From contig NZ_SCKT01000001.1 of the NCBI RefSeq assembly GCF_014155765.1, positions 1 to 64,000 of the forward strand: a DNA stretch of 64,000 nucleotides, read 5' to 3'. Source of the stretch: Pantoea dispersa. GTDB taxonomy: Bacteria > Pseudomonadota > Gammaproteobacteria > Enterobacterales > Enterobacteriaceae. The notes under the pieces were generated by a model. It ran no database searches. It saw only the letters and a program-made list of their open reading frames with translations, and had not been told where the DNA came from. The translations under genes were made by a program, and so were the position numbers. Each line of letters starts with the position of its first letter. Position 1 is the stretch's first letter. Below are positions 1-9,288 of the stretch, piece by piece.

Positions 1-69
1 ATAAGGATCTGGCAGCCTGAGTTCCCGGACTTAACTCTCTCCCACAAAACCGGTACGGTTCAGCGAGTG

Positions 70-1566
70 ATGACTGTCAGCTTTAATCAGGTGCCTTCTG
101 ATATCCGCGTGCCGCTGTTCTGGGCAGAGATGGATGCCAGCCAGGCGAACAGCGCGAGTTCAGGCGGCCCGGCGCTGCTTATTGGTACCGTGGCGACCAC
201 GGGCACGATTGTTAAGAACACGCTCACTATAATGCCATCAGCCGATCTTGCCGGTAAAATATGCGGCTTCGGCAGCCAGTTGCACCGTATGGTCAAGCGC
301 TATCGTGCCATTGACCCCTTTGGTGAATTGTGGATTCTGGCTGTGGGTGAATCAACTGGGGCGCAGGCTGCAGGCTCAGTAGTGATTGCAGGCACCGCGC
401 AGGCGTCAGGGACGCTCAGCCTGTATATCGGGGTTGAACGCGTGCAGGCCGCCGTGGTCATCGGCGATGAGGCTGCTGATGTTGCCACCACGCTGGCAGC
501 CGCTATCAACGCAAATGCCAGCCTGCCTGTAACCGCGACAGCTACTGACGGCACAGTTGCAGTCAAAGCGCGCCATAAGGGGCTGACCGGGAACGACATC
601 CCGCTGATGCTGAATTATTACGGTACAGTTGGCGGTGAAACTACACCTGACGGCATTACCGTGACCATCACCGCGCTGGCTGGCGGCACTGGTTCACCGG
701 ACCTTACCGACACCATTGCTGCTATGGGCGATGAGCCATTTGATTTCATCGGGCTTCCGTTCAGCGATTCAGCTTCTCTCGCTACGATGGCGCTGGAAAT
801 GAATGATGGTTCAGGCCGCTGGAGCTATGCGCGTCAGCTATATGGTCACGTTTATACGGCTAAAACCGGTACGTTGTCCGAGCTGGTTGCCTTTGGCGAC
901 ACCATGAACAACCAGCATATCACCGTTGCAGGTTATGAAGTGGCCACGCAAACCTGCTGCGATGAGCTGGTGGCGATGCGTACAGCACGCAATGCAGTAT
1001 TTATCCGTAACGATCCTGCGCGCCCGACGCAAACCGGTGAGCTGACCGGGGCATTGCCGGCACCAAAGGGGAGCCGCTTCATTCTTTCTGAGCAGCAGTC
1101 TCTGCTGACGCATGGGATTGCAACGTCCTATGCTGAAGGCGGTGTGCTGCGCATTCAGCGCGATATCACAACCTATCAGCAGAACAGTTACGGCGTGGCT
1201 GATAACAGCTATCTCGACAGTGAAACCCTGCATACCAGCGCTTATGTACTGCGCGAGCTGAAGAGCGTGATCACTTCAAAGTACCCGCGCCATAAACTGG
1301 CCAATGACGGAACCCGCTTCGGTGACGGTCAGGCCGTGGTGACGCCAGCGGTTATCAAAGGTGAGATGTGCTCCGTTTACAAACAGATGGAGCGGTCAGC
1401 CATCGTTGAAAACTTTGACCTGTTCAAAACCTATCTGGTGGTTGAGCGCAATGCGGATAATCCAAACCGCGTAGATGTGCTGTTCCCACCTGACTACGTT
1501 AATCAGCTGCGTGTGTTTGCGCTGGTAAATCAGTTCCGTCTGCAATACAGCGAGGAGAGCGAATAA
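70..1566 (+). CDS. Phage contractile tail sheath protein (Mu gpL-like)
   Basis: The protein of about 498 residues should form the contractile sheath around the tail tube of a myovirus. Its N-terminus (SFNQVPSDIRVPLFWAE) has the pattern typical of Mu L and SfV sheath proteins. The length matches that family, and a tube gene follows at once with a TAATG stop/start overlap. An in-frame GTG at 67 is an alternative start directly before the ATG. The first 66 bases hold no complete gene; they may contain the end of the small gene that precedes L in Mu-like phages. Identification rests on family resemblance and gene order. Confidence 0.9.
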   Translation: MTVSFNQVPSDIRVPLFWAEMDASQANSASSGGPALLIGTVATTGTIVKNTLTIMPSADLAGKICGFGSQLHRMVKRYRAIDPFGELWILAVGESTGAQAAGSVVIAGTAQASGTLSLYIGVERVQAAVVIGDEAADVATTLAAAINANASLPVTATATDGTVAVKARHKGLTGNDIPLMLNYYGTVGGETTPDGITVTITALAGGTGSPDLTDTIAAMGDEPFDFIGLPFSDSASLATMALEMNDGSGRWSYARQLYGHVYTAKTGTLSELVAFGDTMNNQHITVAGYEVATQTCCDELVAMRTARNAVFIRNDPARPTQTGELTGALPAPKGSRFILSEQQSLLTHGIATSYAEGGVLRIQRDITTYQQNSYGVADNSYLDSETLHTSAYVLRELKSVITSKYPRHKLANDGTRFGDGQAVVTPAVIKGEMCSVYKQMERSAIVENFDLFKTYLVVERNADNPNRVDVLFPPDYVNQLRVFALVNQFRLQYSEESE

Positions 1567-1922
1567 TGGCCCGTATTGCTGGTACCACGTATTTCAAACT
1601 CGACGGCCTTCAGCTTTCTTTGACTGGCGGCATTGAAGTGCCGATGAACACTAAGGTAAACGATGATGTGATCGGCCTTGATGGTTCTGTTGACCGTAAG
1701 GAAACGCACCGCGCCCCGTACATCAAAGGCACTTTTAAAGTGCCGAAGGGTTTTCCACTCAGCAAAATCACAGAGTCCGACAGCATGACCGGTACTGCGG
1801 AGCTGGCGAACGGTCAGGTGTATGTCCTGACCGAAGCCTGGTTGTTTGGTGAGGCCAACCACAACGCTGAAGAGGGCACGGTTGACCTTGAATTCCACGG
1901 CTCAGAAGGGTTCTACCAGTGA
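1566..1922 (+). CDS. Phage tail tube protein (Mu gpM-like)
   Basis: This 118-residue protein should build the inner tube that the sheath surrounds and through which DNA passes. Size, position right after the sheath gene and the motif around VNDDVIGLDGSVDRKET fit the Mu M tube family. It overlaps the sheath stop codon and its own TGA overlaps the GTG start of the next gene, so the three are probably translationally coupled. No cysteine cluster, signal or membrane segment is present. Confidence 0.9.
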   Translation: MARIAGTTYFKLDGLQLSLTGGIEVPMNTKVNDDVIGLDGSVDRKETHRAPYIKGTFKVPKGFPLSKITESDSMTGTAELANGQVYVLTEAWLFGEANHNAEEGTVDLEFHGSEGFYQ

Positions 1923-2242
1923 AAGAATTGATGCTTTCTAAACCTGTTGTGGCGGCAAATGAGACGCTGCATGTGCTGGAAATTCGCGAGCCAACTTACG
2001 ACGAAGTTGAGCAGTTTGGTATCCCTTTCAGCTATAACGAGTCCGGTGAAATGAAGCTGGATTCACGCGTCACGCTGAAATATATCCCGGTGCTTGCGGC
2101 CATCCCGCGTTCTTCGGCGGCCAAAATGGCGCTTAAGGATATCTTTATGGCGTCAATGACGATCGTGGGTTTTTTTACGGGGTCGGAAGCGGGAGAGAGT
2201 TCAGGAAGCGACTCTACAACACCGCCCACTTCTGGCGCATAA
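1919..2242 (+). CDS. Tail assembly chaperone, short form (Mu gp41-like)
   Basis: This 107-residue zero-frame product sits between tube and tape measure, where dsDNA tailed phages keep their two tail assembly chaperones. GTG at 1919 overlaps the tube stop codon; the ATG at 1931 is an alternative start. The chaperone should coat the tape measure during tail building. A run of seven T at 2170..2176 is placed exactly as a slippery heptamer in this frame, so part of the ribosomes should shift into the -1 frame and make a longer protein (see the extension at 2176..2337). The zero-frame tail after the slip site is Ser/Thr-rich and low in complexity. Confidence 0.85.
   Translation: MKELMLSKPVVAANETLHVLEIREPTYDEVEQFGIPFSYNESGEMKLDSRVTLKYIPVLAAIPRSSAAKMALKDIFMASMTIVGFFTGSEAGESSGSDSTTPPTSGA
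2170..2176 (+). other. Programmed -1 frameshift slippery site
   Basis: T TTT TTT lies in the X XXY YYZ phase of the gene that starts at 1919: the zero-frame codons are GGT TTT TTT ACG. The -1 frame beyond it is open for 53 codons and reads like a conserved chaperone domain, while it has no early start codon of its own. Frameshifting in the tail chaperone gene pair is known in lambda (G/GT) and many other tailed phages. Confidence 0.8.
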
Positions 2243-2337
2243 ATCCGCTTGAACTGAAAAATGTCAGCCTCAGCAAGTTTCTGGAAATGGAAGCTGAGGC
2301 TGTCCGCATCTCTGAGGAAATAAACCGTGGCAGATAG
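2176..2337 (+). CDS. Frameshift extension of the tail assembly chaperone (long form)
   Basis: Read in the -1 frame from the slip site, 53 codons follow up to TAG at 2335..2337. The translation contains YNTAHFWRINPLELKNVSLS and then an acidic helix ending EEINRGR, which looks like a real folded domain rather than noise. The only in-frame ATG is late, so independent initiation is unlikely. The long form would be about 139 residues (86 zero-frame plus 53 shifted). The end overlaps the GTG start of the tape measure gene at 2327. By analogy with lambda GT, the extension should bind tail tube subunits. Confidence 0.8.
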   Translation, partial: YGVGSGREFRKRLYNTAHFWRINPLELKNVSLSKFLEMEAEAVRISEEINRGR

Positions 2338-4162
2338 TTTTCAGCTGAAGGCGATCATCACGGCAGTGGACCAGCTTTCAGGTCCACTGAAGGGGATGAG
2401 CAGAAACCTTAAAGGCTTTCAGAAGGAAGCCAAAAATATCATGGTCAACGCGGCGGCTATGGGCGTCGCGCTAACCTCCGCGTTTGCAGTACCCATCAGC
2501 CAGGCGATGGATTTCGAATCGCAGATGGCAGACGTTCGCAAAGTCGTCAACTTTGACACCCCGCAACAGTTTAAAGAGATGAGTGAGGATGTGCTCAAAC
2601 TCTCGACTCGGTTACCAATGGCTGCAAACGGCATTGCGCAGATCGTAGCGGCTGGCGGCCAGGCGGGTATTGCGCGTAATGACCTGATGCAGTTTGCAAG
2701 CGACGCGGTGAAGATGGGCGTGGCATTTGACCAGACTGCAGAAGAGTCTGGCCAGATGATGGCACAGTGGCGAACCGCGTTCAAAATGACGCAGGATGGC
2801 GTGGTGGTTCTTGCCGATAAAATTAACTACCTGGGTAACACTGGCCCTGCCAATGCACAAAAGATTTCCGACATCGTTACCCGCATCGGTCCTCTTGGTG
2901 GCGTTGCAGGCGTGGCGTCAGGTGAGATTGCCGCGATGGGCGCAACCATCGCAGGTATGGGCGTGGAGTCTGAGATAGCCGCAACGGGCATCAAAAACTT
3001 CATGCTTTCCCTTACCTCCGGAAAATCAGCCACGGCATCACAGAAGAAAGCGCTGAAGTTTATAAAGATTGATCCGGGCCAGTTAGCCGCTGACATGCAG
3101 AAGGATTCACGCGCCGCGATGCTTAAGGTGCTGGACTCTCTGGCTAAGGTGCCAAAAGACAAACAGGCAGCGGTCATGAATGCGCTGTTTGGTAAAGAGT
3201 CGCTTGGTGCGATCGCCCCTCTGCTGACGAATCTGGACTTACTGCGCACCAACTTCAATCGCGTTGCGGATGCGCAGCAGTATGCAGGGTCGATGCAGAA
3301 GGAATATGAGTCGCGCGCGGCCACAACGGCGAACTCCGTTCAGTTGCTAAAAAACCAGTTCAGTGCTGCCAGCATTACCATCGGTGATATGTTCCTGCCC
3401 GATATCGTCAGGCTGACTCAGAAGGTTCAGCCGATGGTCGAACAGTTCAGGCAGTTCACCAAAGCAAATCCTGAGATGGTTCGCGGCACCTTTAAGTTTG
3501 GCCTGACGTTGCTGGGTACTGCTTCTGCTGTGGGTATTGCCGTTAAGGCGGTGAAGATGTTTGAAACTGTGCTGAAGATGTCCACCATGGGCAAACTGGT
3601 TTCGCTGCTGGTGCTGGGTGGGAGCCTTATTGTCAGCAACTGGGACCAGGTTGGTCCGGTTGTTAAAGCGGTATGGCAAGACGTGAATGATGTCGTGCAA
3701 GCGACGGGGGGCTGGAAGAGCACAATTGAAGGTGTCAGCGCCGTTATGGCAGGCGTATTCACCGTGCGCACCGTTGGCACTCTTAAAACCGCGCTCACAA
3801 CAGCAACTTCACTTTCCGGCGTGCTGGCGCAGATTGCATCACTCGGTGCGCTGACAGTGTCCATCGGCGTTGCGATTTACATTTTCAAAAAGCTGAACGA
3901 TATCGCTGATGCAGTTACTGAAAAGGACGGCACAACATCCTTCTGGCAATCCCTCAAAAACCGCTGGAATGCCGGAGGCTGGTATAACAATCAGCAGGGT
4001 GGGTCGGGCTATCAGTCAGCCGTGCCACTTTCGCGGCCACAGCAGGGTGAACTGAAGGTAACATTCGATAATGCGCCGCCCGGCATGCGCGTTGCGCCTG
4101 CGGGTAACTCACTACCCTGGCTTAACTATGATGTCGGATATAACCGCTTCTCTAACCAGTAA
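2327..4162 (+). CDS. Phage tail tape measure protein
   Basis: The 611-residue protein sets tail length and takes part in DNA ejection. The N-terminal part, from about residue 60 to 400, has the alanine- and glycine-rich helical pattern of TP901-type tape measures (for example SQMADVRKVVNF, LSTRLPMAANGIAQI). Hydrophobic stretches occur at about 395-445 and 500-530, as is usual for this family. It starts with GTG inside the end of the chaperone frameshift extension. At 611 residues it suggests a fairly short tail. An intrinsic terminator follows directly after its stop codon. Confidence 0.92.
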   Translation: MADSFQLKAIITAVDQLSGPLKGMSRNLKGFQKEAKNIMVNAAAMGVALTSAFAVPISQAMDFESQMADVRKVVNFDTPQQFKEMSEDVLKLSTRLPMAANGIAQIVAAGGQAGIARNDLMQFASDAVKMGVAFDQTAEESGQMMAQWRTAFKMTQDGVVVLADKINYLGNTGPANAQKISDIVTRIGPLGGVAGVASGEIAAMGATIAGMGVESEIAATGIKNFMLSLTSGKSATASQKKALKFIKIDPGQLAADMQKDSRAAMLKVLDSLAKVPKDKQAAVMNALFGKESLGAIAPLLTNLDLLRTNFNRVADAQQYAGSMQKEYESRAATTANSVQLLKNQFSAASITIGDMFLPDIVRLTQKVQPMVEQFRQFTKANPEMVRGTFKFGLTLLGTASAVGIAVKAVKMFETVLKMSTMGKLVSLLVLGGSLIVSNWDQVGPVVKAVWQDVNDVVQATGGWKSTIEGVSAVMAGVFTVRTVGTLKTALTTATSLSGVLAQIASLGALTVSIGVAIYIFKKLNDIADAVTEKDGTTSFWQSLKNRWNAGGWYNNQQGGSGYQSAVPLSRPQQGELKVTFDNAPPGMRVAPAGNSLPWLNYDVGYNRFSNQ

Positions 4163-4182
4163 CCCGCTCCGGCGGGTTTTTT
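4163..4182 (+). terminator. Intrinsic terminator after the tape measure gene
   Basis: CCCGC-TCCG-GCGGG is followed by six T. It starts on the base after the stop codon. It lies inside what is normally a single tail operon, so either read-through or antitermination must supply the downstream tail genes, or they have a promoter of their own. Confidence 0.8.
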
Positions 4183-4202
4183 ATTGCCTGGAGATTAATA
4201 TG

Positions 4203-4754
4203 TCAACCCATAATCCACCAGTATGTGCCGGGCGCCAGCGGCATCTTAGCGTTCTCGGCAGCGGACATCAGTCCCCACTCCACGGCGGTAGTAGCCGTTG
4301 CTATGGTTGCGGAGGAAATGATCTTCTTCCACTCATCTCTGCTCTTGAGTCCATCGGTCTCGCTCTCAAGGATATCGATGTATCTCTCAAGATCATTGTC
4401 GAGAGAGGCGGACCACTCGCTGACCCGGTTATGGTCGACACTGGTGCCCATTAACCCCCAATGGAATGGGTGAAACAGGAATCGGCAACCAGTGGTTCCG
4501 GTCCTTTTACTTCCCGCCAGAAAGATGATGTTGGCGACGGACTCAATATTGCTGAGGTTGTGAGTGTGTACTTGTACTGGCAATGACTTCAGAAAGTGAT
4601 ATGCCGTAAAGCCTGATACAAGCTCACCACCCGGACTTGACATGTGGATGACTAGTTCGCTCGCGCCTTGATTTATGGCGCTCAGGCAATTTGATATGAG
4701 GCCATTAACAGTGGACTGATTTATAGAGGCAGAAAAGTTGATGGTGTGTTGCAT
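4203..4754 (-). CDS. ClpP-like serine protease moron
   Basis: The 183-residue protein has the ClpP/crotonase-type protease pattern: an oxyanion-loop motif MSSPGGELVSGF at residues 38-49, a candidate nucleophile Ser72 in NIESVANIIFLAG, and a candidate catalytic His95 in RFLFHPFHWG. The Ser-His spacing is close to that of ClpP. I cannot place the third (Asp) residue with confidence. The gene runs against the tail genes and interrupts the tape measure/gpN junction, which in Mu-like phages is contiguous. Base composition is lower in GC than its neighbours. Substrate and partner are unknown; no Clp ATPase gene is nearby. It could act in head or tail maturation, but its antisense placement suggests a moron expressed in the lysogen. 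Confidence 0.75.
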   Translation of the reverse strand: MQHTINFSASINQSTVNGLISNCLSAINQGASELVIHMSSPGGELVSGFTAYHFLKSLPVQVHTHNLSNIESVANIIFLAGSKRTGTTGCRFLFHPFHWGLMGTSVDHNRVSEWSASLDNDLERYIDILESETDGLKSRDEWKKIISSATIATATTAVEWGLMSAAENAKMPLAPGTYWWIMG

Positions 4755-4865
4755 TAATTTTTCTCATAAGAATATTCCGAGCCATCAACATACTACCTAT
4801 TCCTTTTTTCGTTAATCCTGACATTTGACCAGTGCGTTCAGTTAGGCTAAAAGCCCGGAGTAACC

Positions 4866-6191
4866 ATGAGCTGGATAGACAATCTGCAGGATGCCTCGCT
4901 GCGGGGTGTCCCGTTTAAGGTAGATGAGGATGAAGCCACTTTCGGCAGACGCGTGCAAGTCCATGAATACCCCAACCGCGATAAGCCATGGGCTGAAGAT
5001 ATGGGGCGTGCAACGCGGCGCTTTAGTGTTCAGGCGTATCTTGTCGGTGATGACTATTTTGAGCAGCGCAACAGGCTGATCGAAGCGGTTGAGAAGCCCG
5101 GAAGCTGCACACTCGTTCATCCTTTTTACGGCGAAATGACCGTCACCGTTACGGATGAAGTCCGCGTAAGCCATACCAAAGACGAAGGCCGCATGTGCCG
5201 CGTCAGCTTCAGCTTCATCGAGTCGGGCGAGTTGTCATTCCCCAAAGCTGGCATTGCAACCGGAGCGAAGCTGACGGGCGCCGCAGCGCTGATGGATGAT
5301 TTCCTGTCATCAGCATTTGAAGCGTTTGGGCTGGACGGCCTGCCAGATTTCACACAAAACGGCGTACTGGATGATGCAACGGAGATGTTCAATACCGTTA
5401 CTGACGCCATGCAGTACGTAGATTCTGGTATTAGCGCAGCATCCCGTCTGATGCAGGGTGATTTGTCTGTATTGCTGATGCCACCGTCCAGTGGCATGAA
5501 TTTCGTCAATCAGCTTCAGACCATGTGGCGCGCAGGCACCAAACTGACAGGAAATGTCACCGACCTGATGTCAATGGTAAAAGGTCTGAGCGGCATCACC
5601 CTCGATAAAGGACTTGCTCCGCGCGGAGTCTGGAAAACAGACAGTGCCAGTACTCAGGCGAGAACGGAGCAGCGCAATTACGTCGCGCAGGCCATCCGGA
5701 CCTCAGCACTTAGCGAGGCGGTGAATACGGTAACGAACCTTCCCAAATCCACCTCTCTGGCCATGCAGGCGGCACAGCCATCTGCAACAGTCATTGTTTC
5801 GCACCCTGCGGTTGATGACGTGCTCGAAAATGATACAGCCGTGGGGGTAATCACATCCACAGCAACTGACATGGTTCCCTCATGGGATGATTTAAACGAA
5901 GTACGCGACACGCTCAATACCGCCATCGATCAGGAGATGAGCCGCGTAAACGATGACGGACTGTTTCTCGCACTCCGTCAGGTGCGCACTGCGCTGAATG
6001 AAGATATCACTGCGCGCCTTGAGCAAACTTCCAGAACGGTTGAGCGCATACCGCCTGAAGTTTTACCCGCAGTCGTGCTTGCTGCTGACTGGTACGACGA
6101 TGCCGGGCGTGAATATGACATTACCGCGCGCAACGCCATCCGGCACCCCGGCTTTGTTACGGTTAAAACCCTGAGAGTGCCCGTCCAGTGA
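4866..6191 (+). CDS. Tail/DNA circularisation protein (Mu gpN-like)
   Basis: The 441-residue protein has the N-terminal domain found in Mu gpN and related proteins (start MSWIDNLQDASLRGVPFKVDEDE, given here as key residues W3, D5, L10, G14 and F17). This domain recurs in proteins annotated as DNA circularisation proteins; in Mu, N is a baseplate/tail component. The remainder is helical and Ala/Thr-rich. A good ribosome site (GGAG) lies 6 bases before ATG. The stop overlaps the next start, so it is coupled to the gpP-like gene. Confidence 0.85.
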   Translation: MSWIDNLQDASLRGVPFKVDEDEATFGRRVQVHEYPNRDKPWAEDMGRATRRFSVQAYLVGDDYFEQRNRLIEAVEKPGSCTLVHPFYGEMTVTVTDEVRVSHTKDEGRMCRVSFSFIESGELSFPKAGIATGAKLTGAAALMDDFLSSAFEAFGLDGLPDFTQNGVLDDATEMFNTVTDAMQYVDSGISAASRLMQGDLSVLLMPPSSGMNFVNQLQTMWRAGTKLTGNVTDLMSMVKGLSGITLDKGLAPRGVWKTDSASTQARTEQRNYVAQAIRTSALSEAVNTVTNLPKSTSLAMQAAQPSATVIVSHPAVDDVLENDTAVGVITSTATDMVPSWDDLNEVRDTLNTAIDQEMSRVNDDGLFLALRQVRTALNEDITARLEQTSRTVERIPPEVLPAVVLAADWYDDAGREYDITARNAIRHPGFVTVKTLRVPVQ

Positions 6192-7261
6192 ATACAACCG
6201 TACTTCTTCGCGTTAATGGCCGTGAGTGGGGCGGATGGACTTCTGTCCGCATTGCCGCCGGCATTGAACGTATAGCAAGGGATTTTAACGTCCAGATCAC
6301 CCGCTCATGGCCGGGTGATGAATCGCAGGTAAGCCGCCGCAGCCGCATAAAGAAGGCCGATAAGGTTGAAGTGCTGATCGGTGATGATCTTGTTATCACC
6401 GGATGGGTGGAGGCAACGCCTGTACGGTATGACGCTAACAGCATCTCAATGGGTATTGTTGGCCGCAGTAAAACAGCTGATCTGGTTGATTGCTCAGCTG
6501 CGCCCTCGCAGTACAACGGACGGTCAATCGTTCAGGTTGCCGCAGACCTCGCCAAACCATTCAGCGTCAACGTTGTGGATGCGGGCGGCGTGTCCGGCGT
6601 ACTGCAGGGCGTGCAGGCCGACCAGGGTGAATCCGTTATGGATGTGCTGAATAAGATGCTTGGCCTGCAGCAGGCGCTGGCCTATGACAACGCAGCGGGT
6701 GATTTAGTCATTGGCGGGATCGGTACCGTCAAAGCAACAACCGCGCTAGTGCTGGGGGAAAACATTCTGACCTGTGACAGCGAGCAGAGTATTAAAGACC
6801 GCTTCAGTAGTTATCAGGTATCAGGCATGCGCGCCGGAAACAACAATGATTTTGGCGAAGCAACCACAACAGCGATTCGTGGTACGGCAACAGACACAGG
6901 AATTGCACGTTACAGGCCGCTGCTGGTCAGACAGACCGGTAATGCCACCTCAGCAACCTGCGCAGAGCGCAGCGAGTTTGAAATGCGCCAGCGCGCTGCC
7001 AAAACTGACGAGGTTACTTACACCGTTCAGGGGTGGCATCAGGGAGACGGTAAGTTGTGGCAGCCCAACATGCTGGTGAACGTACACGATCCTGTTCTGG
7101 GATTTGATAACCGCGAAATGGTGATCGCCGAAGTGACGTATCAGCAGGATGAAAACGGCACCATCAGTGAACTCCGCGTTGGCCCTGCAGATGCTTATCT
7201 GCCCGAGCCTGCTAAGCCCAGCAAGCGTAAGAAAAAAGCCGCAGCGGAGGATGATTTCTGA
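6188..7261 (+). CDS. Baseplate hub / tail protein (Mu gpP-like)
   Basis: This 357-residue protein resembles Mu gpP, the baseplate hub protein of the gp27/VgrG-like fold. Visible features are the start NTTVLLRVNGREWGGWTSV and the segment RDFNVQITRSWPGD, followed by a beta-rich body. The C-terminal about 20 residues are Lys-, Pro- and Ala-rich and probably flexible. It overlaps gpN by four bases and ends on the first base of the gp45-like gene. It is one of the spike-and-hub set needed for cell puncture. Confidence 0.85.
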   Translation: MNTTVLLRVNGREWGGWTSVRIAAGIERIARDFNVQITRSWPGDESQVSRRSRIKKADKVEVLIGDDLVITGWVEATPVRYDANSISMGIVGRSKTADLVDCSAAPSQYNGRSIVQVAADLAKPFSVNVVDAGGVSGVLQGVQADQGESVMDVLNKMLGLQQALAYDNAAGDLVIGGIGTVKATTALVLGENILTCDSEQSIKDRFSSYQVSGMRAGNNNDFGEATTTAIRGTATDTGIARYRPLLVRQTGNATSATCAERSEFEMRQRAAKTDEVTYTVQGWHQGDGKLWQPNMLVNVHDPVLGFDNREMVIAEVTYQQDENGTISELRVGPADAYLPEPAKPSKRKKKAAAEDDF

Positions 7262-7818
7262 TGGCAGGTCCTCTCAATGCGCTTAACCGCGCACTCTCAA
7301 ATGTTCTCGCCAGAGCGGTTTTACGTGGTATCGACACGGCCAGCAAGTGCCAGATGCTGGAAATCAGCATGCCAGGCAATGAAGGCAAAAGCGATATCGA
7401 ACACCTTGAGCCCTATGGCTTTACGTCAGCAGCACTGAGCGGCGCGGAGGCCGTTGCGGCTTACTTTGACGGTGACCGCTCTCATGGCGTCGTGCTGGTG
7501 GTGGCAGATCGCCGCTTCCGGCTTAAAGGATTGGAAGGGGGAGAAGTCGCTATCTACGACGACCAGGGGAAGTCGATAACCCTGAAGCGAAAGGGGATCG
7601 TCGTTGATGGCGGCGGGCAAATAATCACCTTCATTAATTCACCAAAAGCCCGTTTCGAAATGGATATCGAATCAACCGGGAACATTACCGACAACTGTGA
7701 TTCTGGCGGCATTTCTATGGCCCAGATGCGTGTGACGTACAACGGTCACAAACATAAAGAAAACGGTGATGGTGGCGGCACAACCGACGCAACCTTGCAA
7801 CAAATGGGTGGATCATGA
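7261..7818 (+). CDS. Baseplate spike protein (Mu gp45-like)
   Basis: The 185-residue protein should form the trimeric membrane-piercing needle at the tail tip. It shows the OB-fold/beta-helix order expected for Mu gp45 (gpV family). Near the C-terminus it carries His163-x-His165 within NGHKHKENGDGGG, the HxH motif that in Mu and P2 spikes binds an iron ion at the apex. Glycine-rich beta-strand repeats precede it. Start and stop overlap the neighbouring genes by one and four bases. Confidence 0.9.
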   Translation: MAGPLNALNRALSNVLARAVLRGIDTASKCQMLEISMPGNEGKSDIEHLEPYGFTSAALSGAEAVAAYFDGDRSHGVVLVVADRRFRLKGLEGGEVAIYDDQGKSITLKRKGIVVDGGGQIITFINSPKARFEMDIESTGNITDNCDSGGISMAQMRVTYNGHKHKENGDGGGTTDATLQQMGGS

Positions 7819-8228
7819 TCCTTACGATAAATGGTAAGCAGCAGGCGGTTTACCAACTCACCGACCCGCTCACGCGCGCGGTTGTCATTTCCCTCTTCAC
7901 ATGGAGAAAAGCAGGTAAAGACGATGCGCCTGAAGAGGCAAATGGCTGGTGGGGCGACACGTTCCCGACCGTTCAGAATGATCGAATCGGCTCCCGTCTT
8001 TATCTGCTGAAGCGGTCCAAACTTACCAACAAGACGCCACTGAAAGCGCGTGAGTACATCACCGAAGCGCTACTGTGGCTGACGACTGATGGTGTTGCGG
8101 CGCGAGTTGATGTCACTGCGGCAAGGCTGGGTATCAACGCCATGTCAGCCACCACAGTAATAAGCAAACGCGACGGAACAACATTGTCGCTTTCATTTGA
8201 TGATTTATGGAGTGAACTCAATGGCTGA
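7815..8228 (+). CDS. Baseplate wedge protein (Mu gp46-like)
   Basis: The 137-residue protein matches the phage GP46 family by size, position between spike and baseplate-J genes, and the conserved WWGDTFP motif at about residues 45-51. In Mu this is a baseplate wedge component. The stop codon overlaps the start of the gp47-like gene by eight bases. No signal peptide or membrane segment is seen. Confidence 0.88.
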   Translation: MILTINGKQQAVYQLTDPLTRAVVISLFTWRKAGKDDAPEEANGWWGDTFPTVQNDRIGSRLYLLKRSKLTNKTPLKAREYITEALLWLTTDGVAARVDVTAARLGINAMSATTVISKRDGTTLSLSFDDLWSELNG

Positions 8229-9288
8229 TAGCGGATTTTCCCGCCCGACACTCCCGCAGCTGATCACCGCAGTACGTAGCGACATTCTTACCCGACTTGC
8301 GGCTAATACAACCCTGGCAGAGCTGCGCCGAACGGATGCTGAGGTGTATAGCCGGGTGCTGGCTGCATCGGTCCACACCGTGTATGGCTACATCGATTAC
8401 CTTGCCCGAAATCTGCTTCCCGACCTTGCGGACGAAGACTGGCTGACCCGCCACGGCAATATGAAGCGAGCCCCGCGTAAGACAGCCACTTATGCTGGTG
8501 GCTATGTTCGCTGGGATGGCGTAACAAGCAGTACGGGTATTGATGCTGATGTGATCATTCAGCGAGATGATTTGGTGTCATTCACCACGACCGCCAGCGC
8601 TACGCCTTCCGGTGGTGTGCTTCGTGTTCCTGTCATTTGTAATACAGCAGGCGTAACGGGCAACACGGATGACGGTATTACGATGCGACTCACCAGCCCT
8701 GTATCTGGTCTGTCTTCTTCAGGAGTGGCCGACGCAATTCTGGGCGGAACCGATATCGAAGACCTTGAGGTGTGGCGAGCCAGAATCATTGAGCGATGGT
8801 ATTACACGCCACAGGGTGGAGCAGATGCCGATTATGAAGTGTGGGCAAAAGAGGTACCGGGCGTAACAAGAGCGTGGACCCGCCGCCACTGGGCTGGGCG
8901 TGGGACTGTAGGAATTATGCTGGCAAATAGCGATCTCTATAACCCAGTTCCAGATGCTGCGGTTGTTGCCGCCGCTCAGGCTCATATAGAACCACTTTCG
9001 CCGATTGCTGGTGCTGACATCTATGCGTTTGCTGCCGCTGAAAAGGTGGTTGATTACCATATCCGTTTAACACCAGATACTGAAGAAATCAGACTGGCGG
9101 TTGAAGCGGAGATCAGGGCCATGAATTTGCGTGACGGTGTGCCAGAGGGCGCGCTTAATCCATCCAGAATCAGCGAAGCGATCAGCCTGGCGACAGGTGA
9201 ATACAGCCATGTTCTTGTCAGCCCGACTGATGAAATACCAATTGCAATCGGTGAGGTGGGGGTTGTTGGAGATTTTACATGGACCTAA
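8221..9288 (+). CDS. Baseplate J-like protein (Mu gp47-like)
   Basis: The 355-residue protein belongs to the baseplate J / Mu gp47 family that builds the baseplate wedges. The N-terminus ([17 protein letters not shown]) and the segment [19 protein letters not shown] followed by [19 protein letters not shown] are family hallmarks. I take the ATG at 8221, which opens on MADSGFSRP; an in-frame ATG 24 bases upstream lies deep in gp46. It overlaps the next gene by ten bases. Confidence 0.93.
   Translation: MADSGFSRPTLPQLITAVRSDILTRLAANTTLAELRRTDAEVYSRVLAASVHTVYGYIDYLARNLLPDLADEDWLTRHGNMKRAPRKTATYAGGYVRWDGVTSSTGIDADVIIQRDDLVSFTTTASATPSGGVLRVPVICNTAGVTGNTDDGITMRLTSPVSGLSSSGVADAILGGTDIEDLEVWRARIIERWYYTPQGGADADYEVWAKEVPGVTRAWTRRHWAGRGTVGIMLANSDLYNPVPDAAVVAAAQAHIEPLSPIAGADIYAFAAAEKVVDYHIRLTPDTEEIRLAVEAEIRAMNLRDGVPEGALNPSRISEAISLATGEYSHVLVSPTDEIPIAIGEVGVVGDFTWT

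Noticed and set aside
4825-4853. Promoter-like TTGACC-N17-TAAAAG before the gpN-like gene
   Set aside because: The predicted start would fall at about 4860, after the GGAG ribosome site, leaving the gene without it. It does not solve how the downstream tail genes are expressed.
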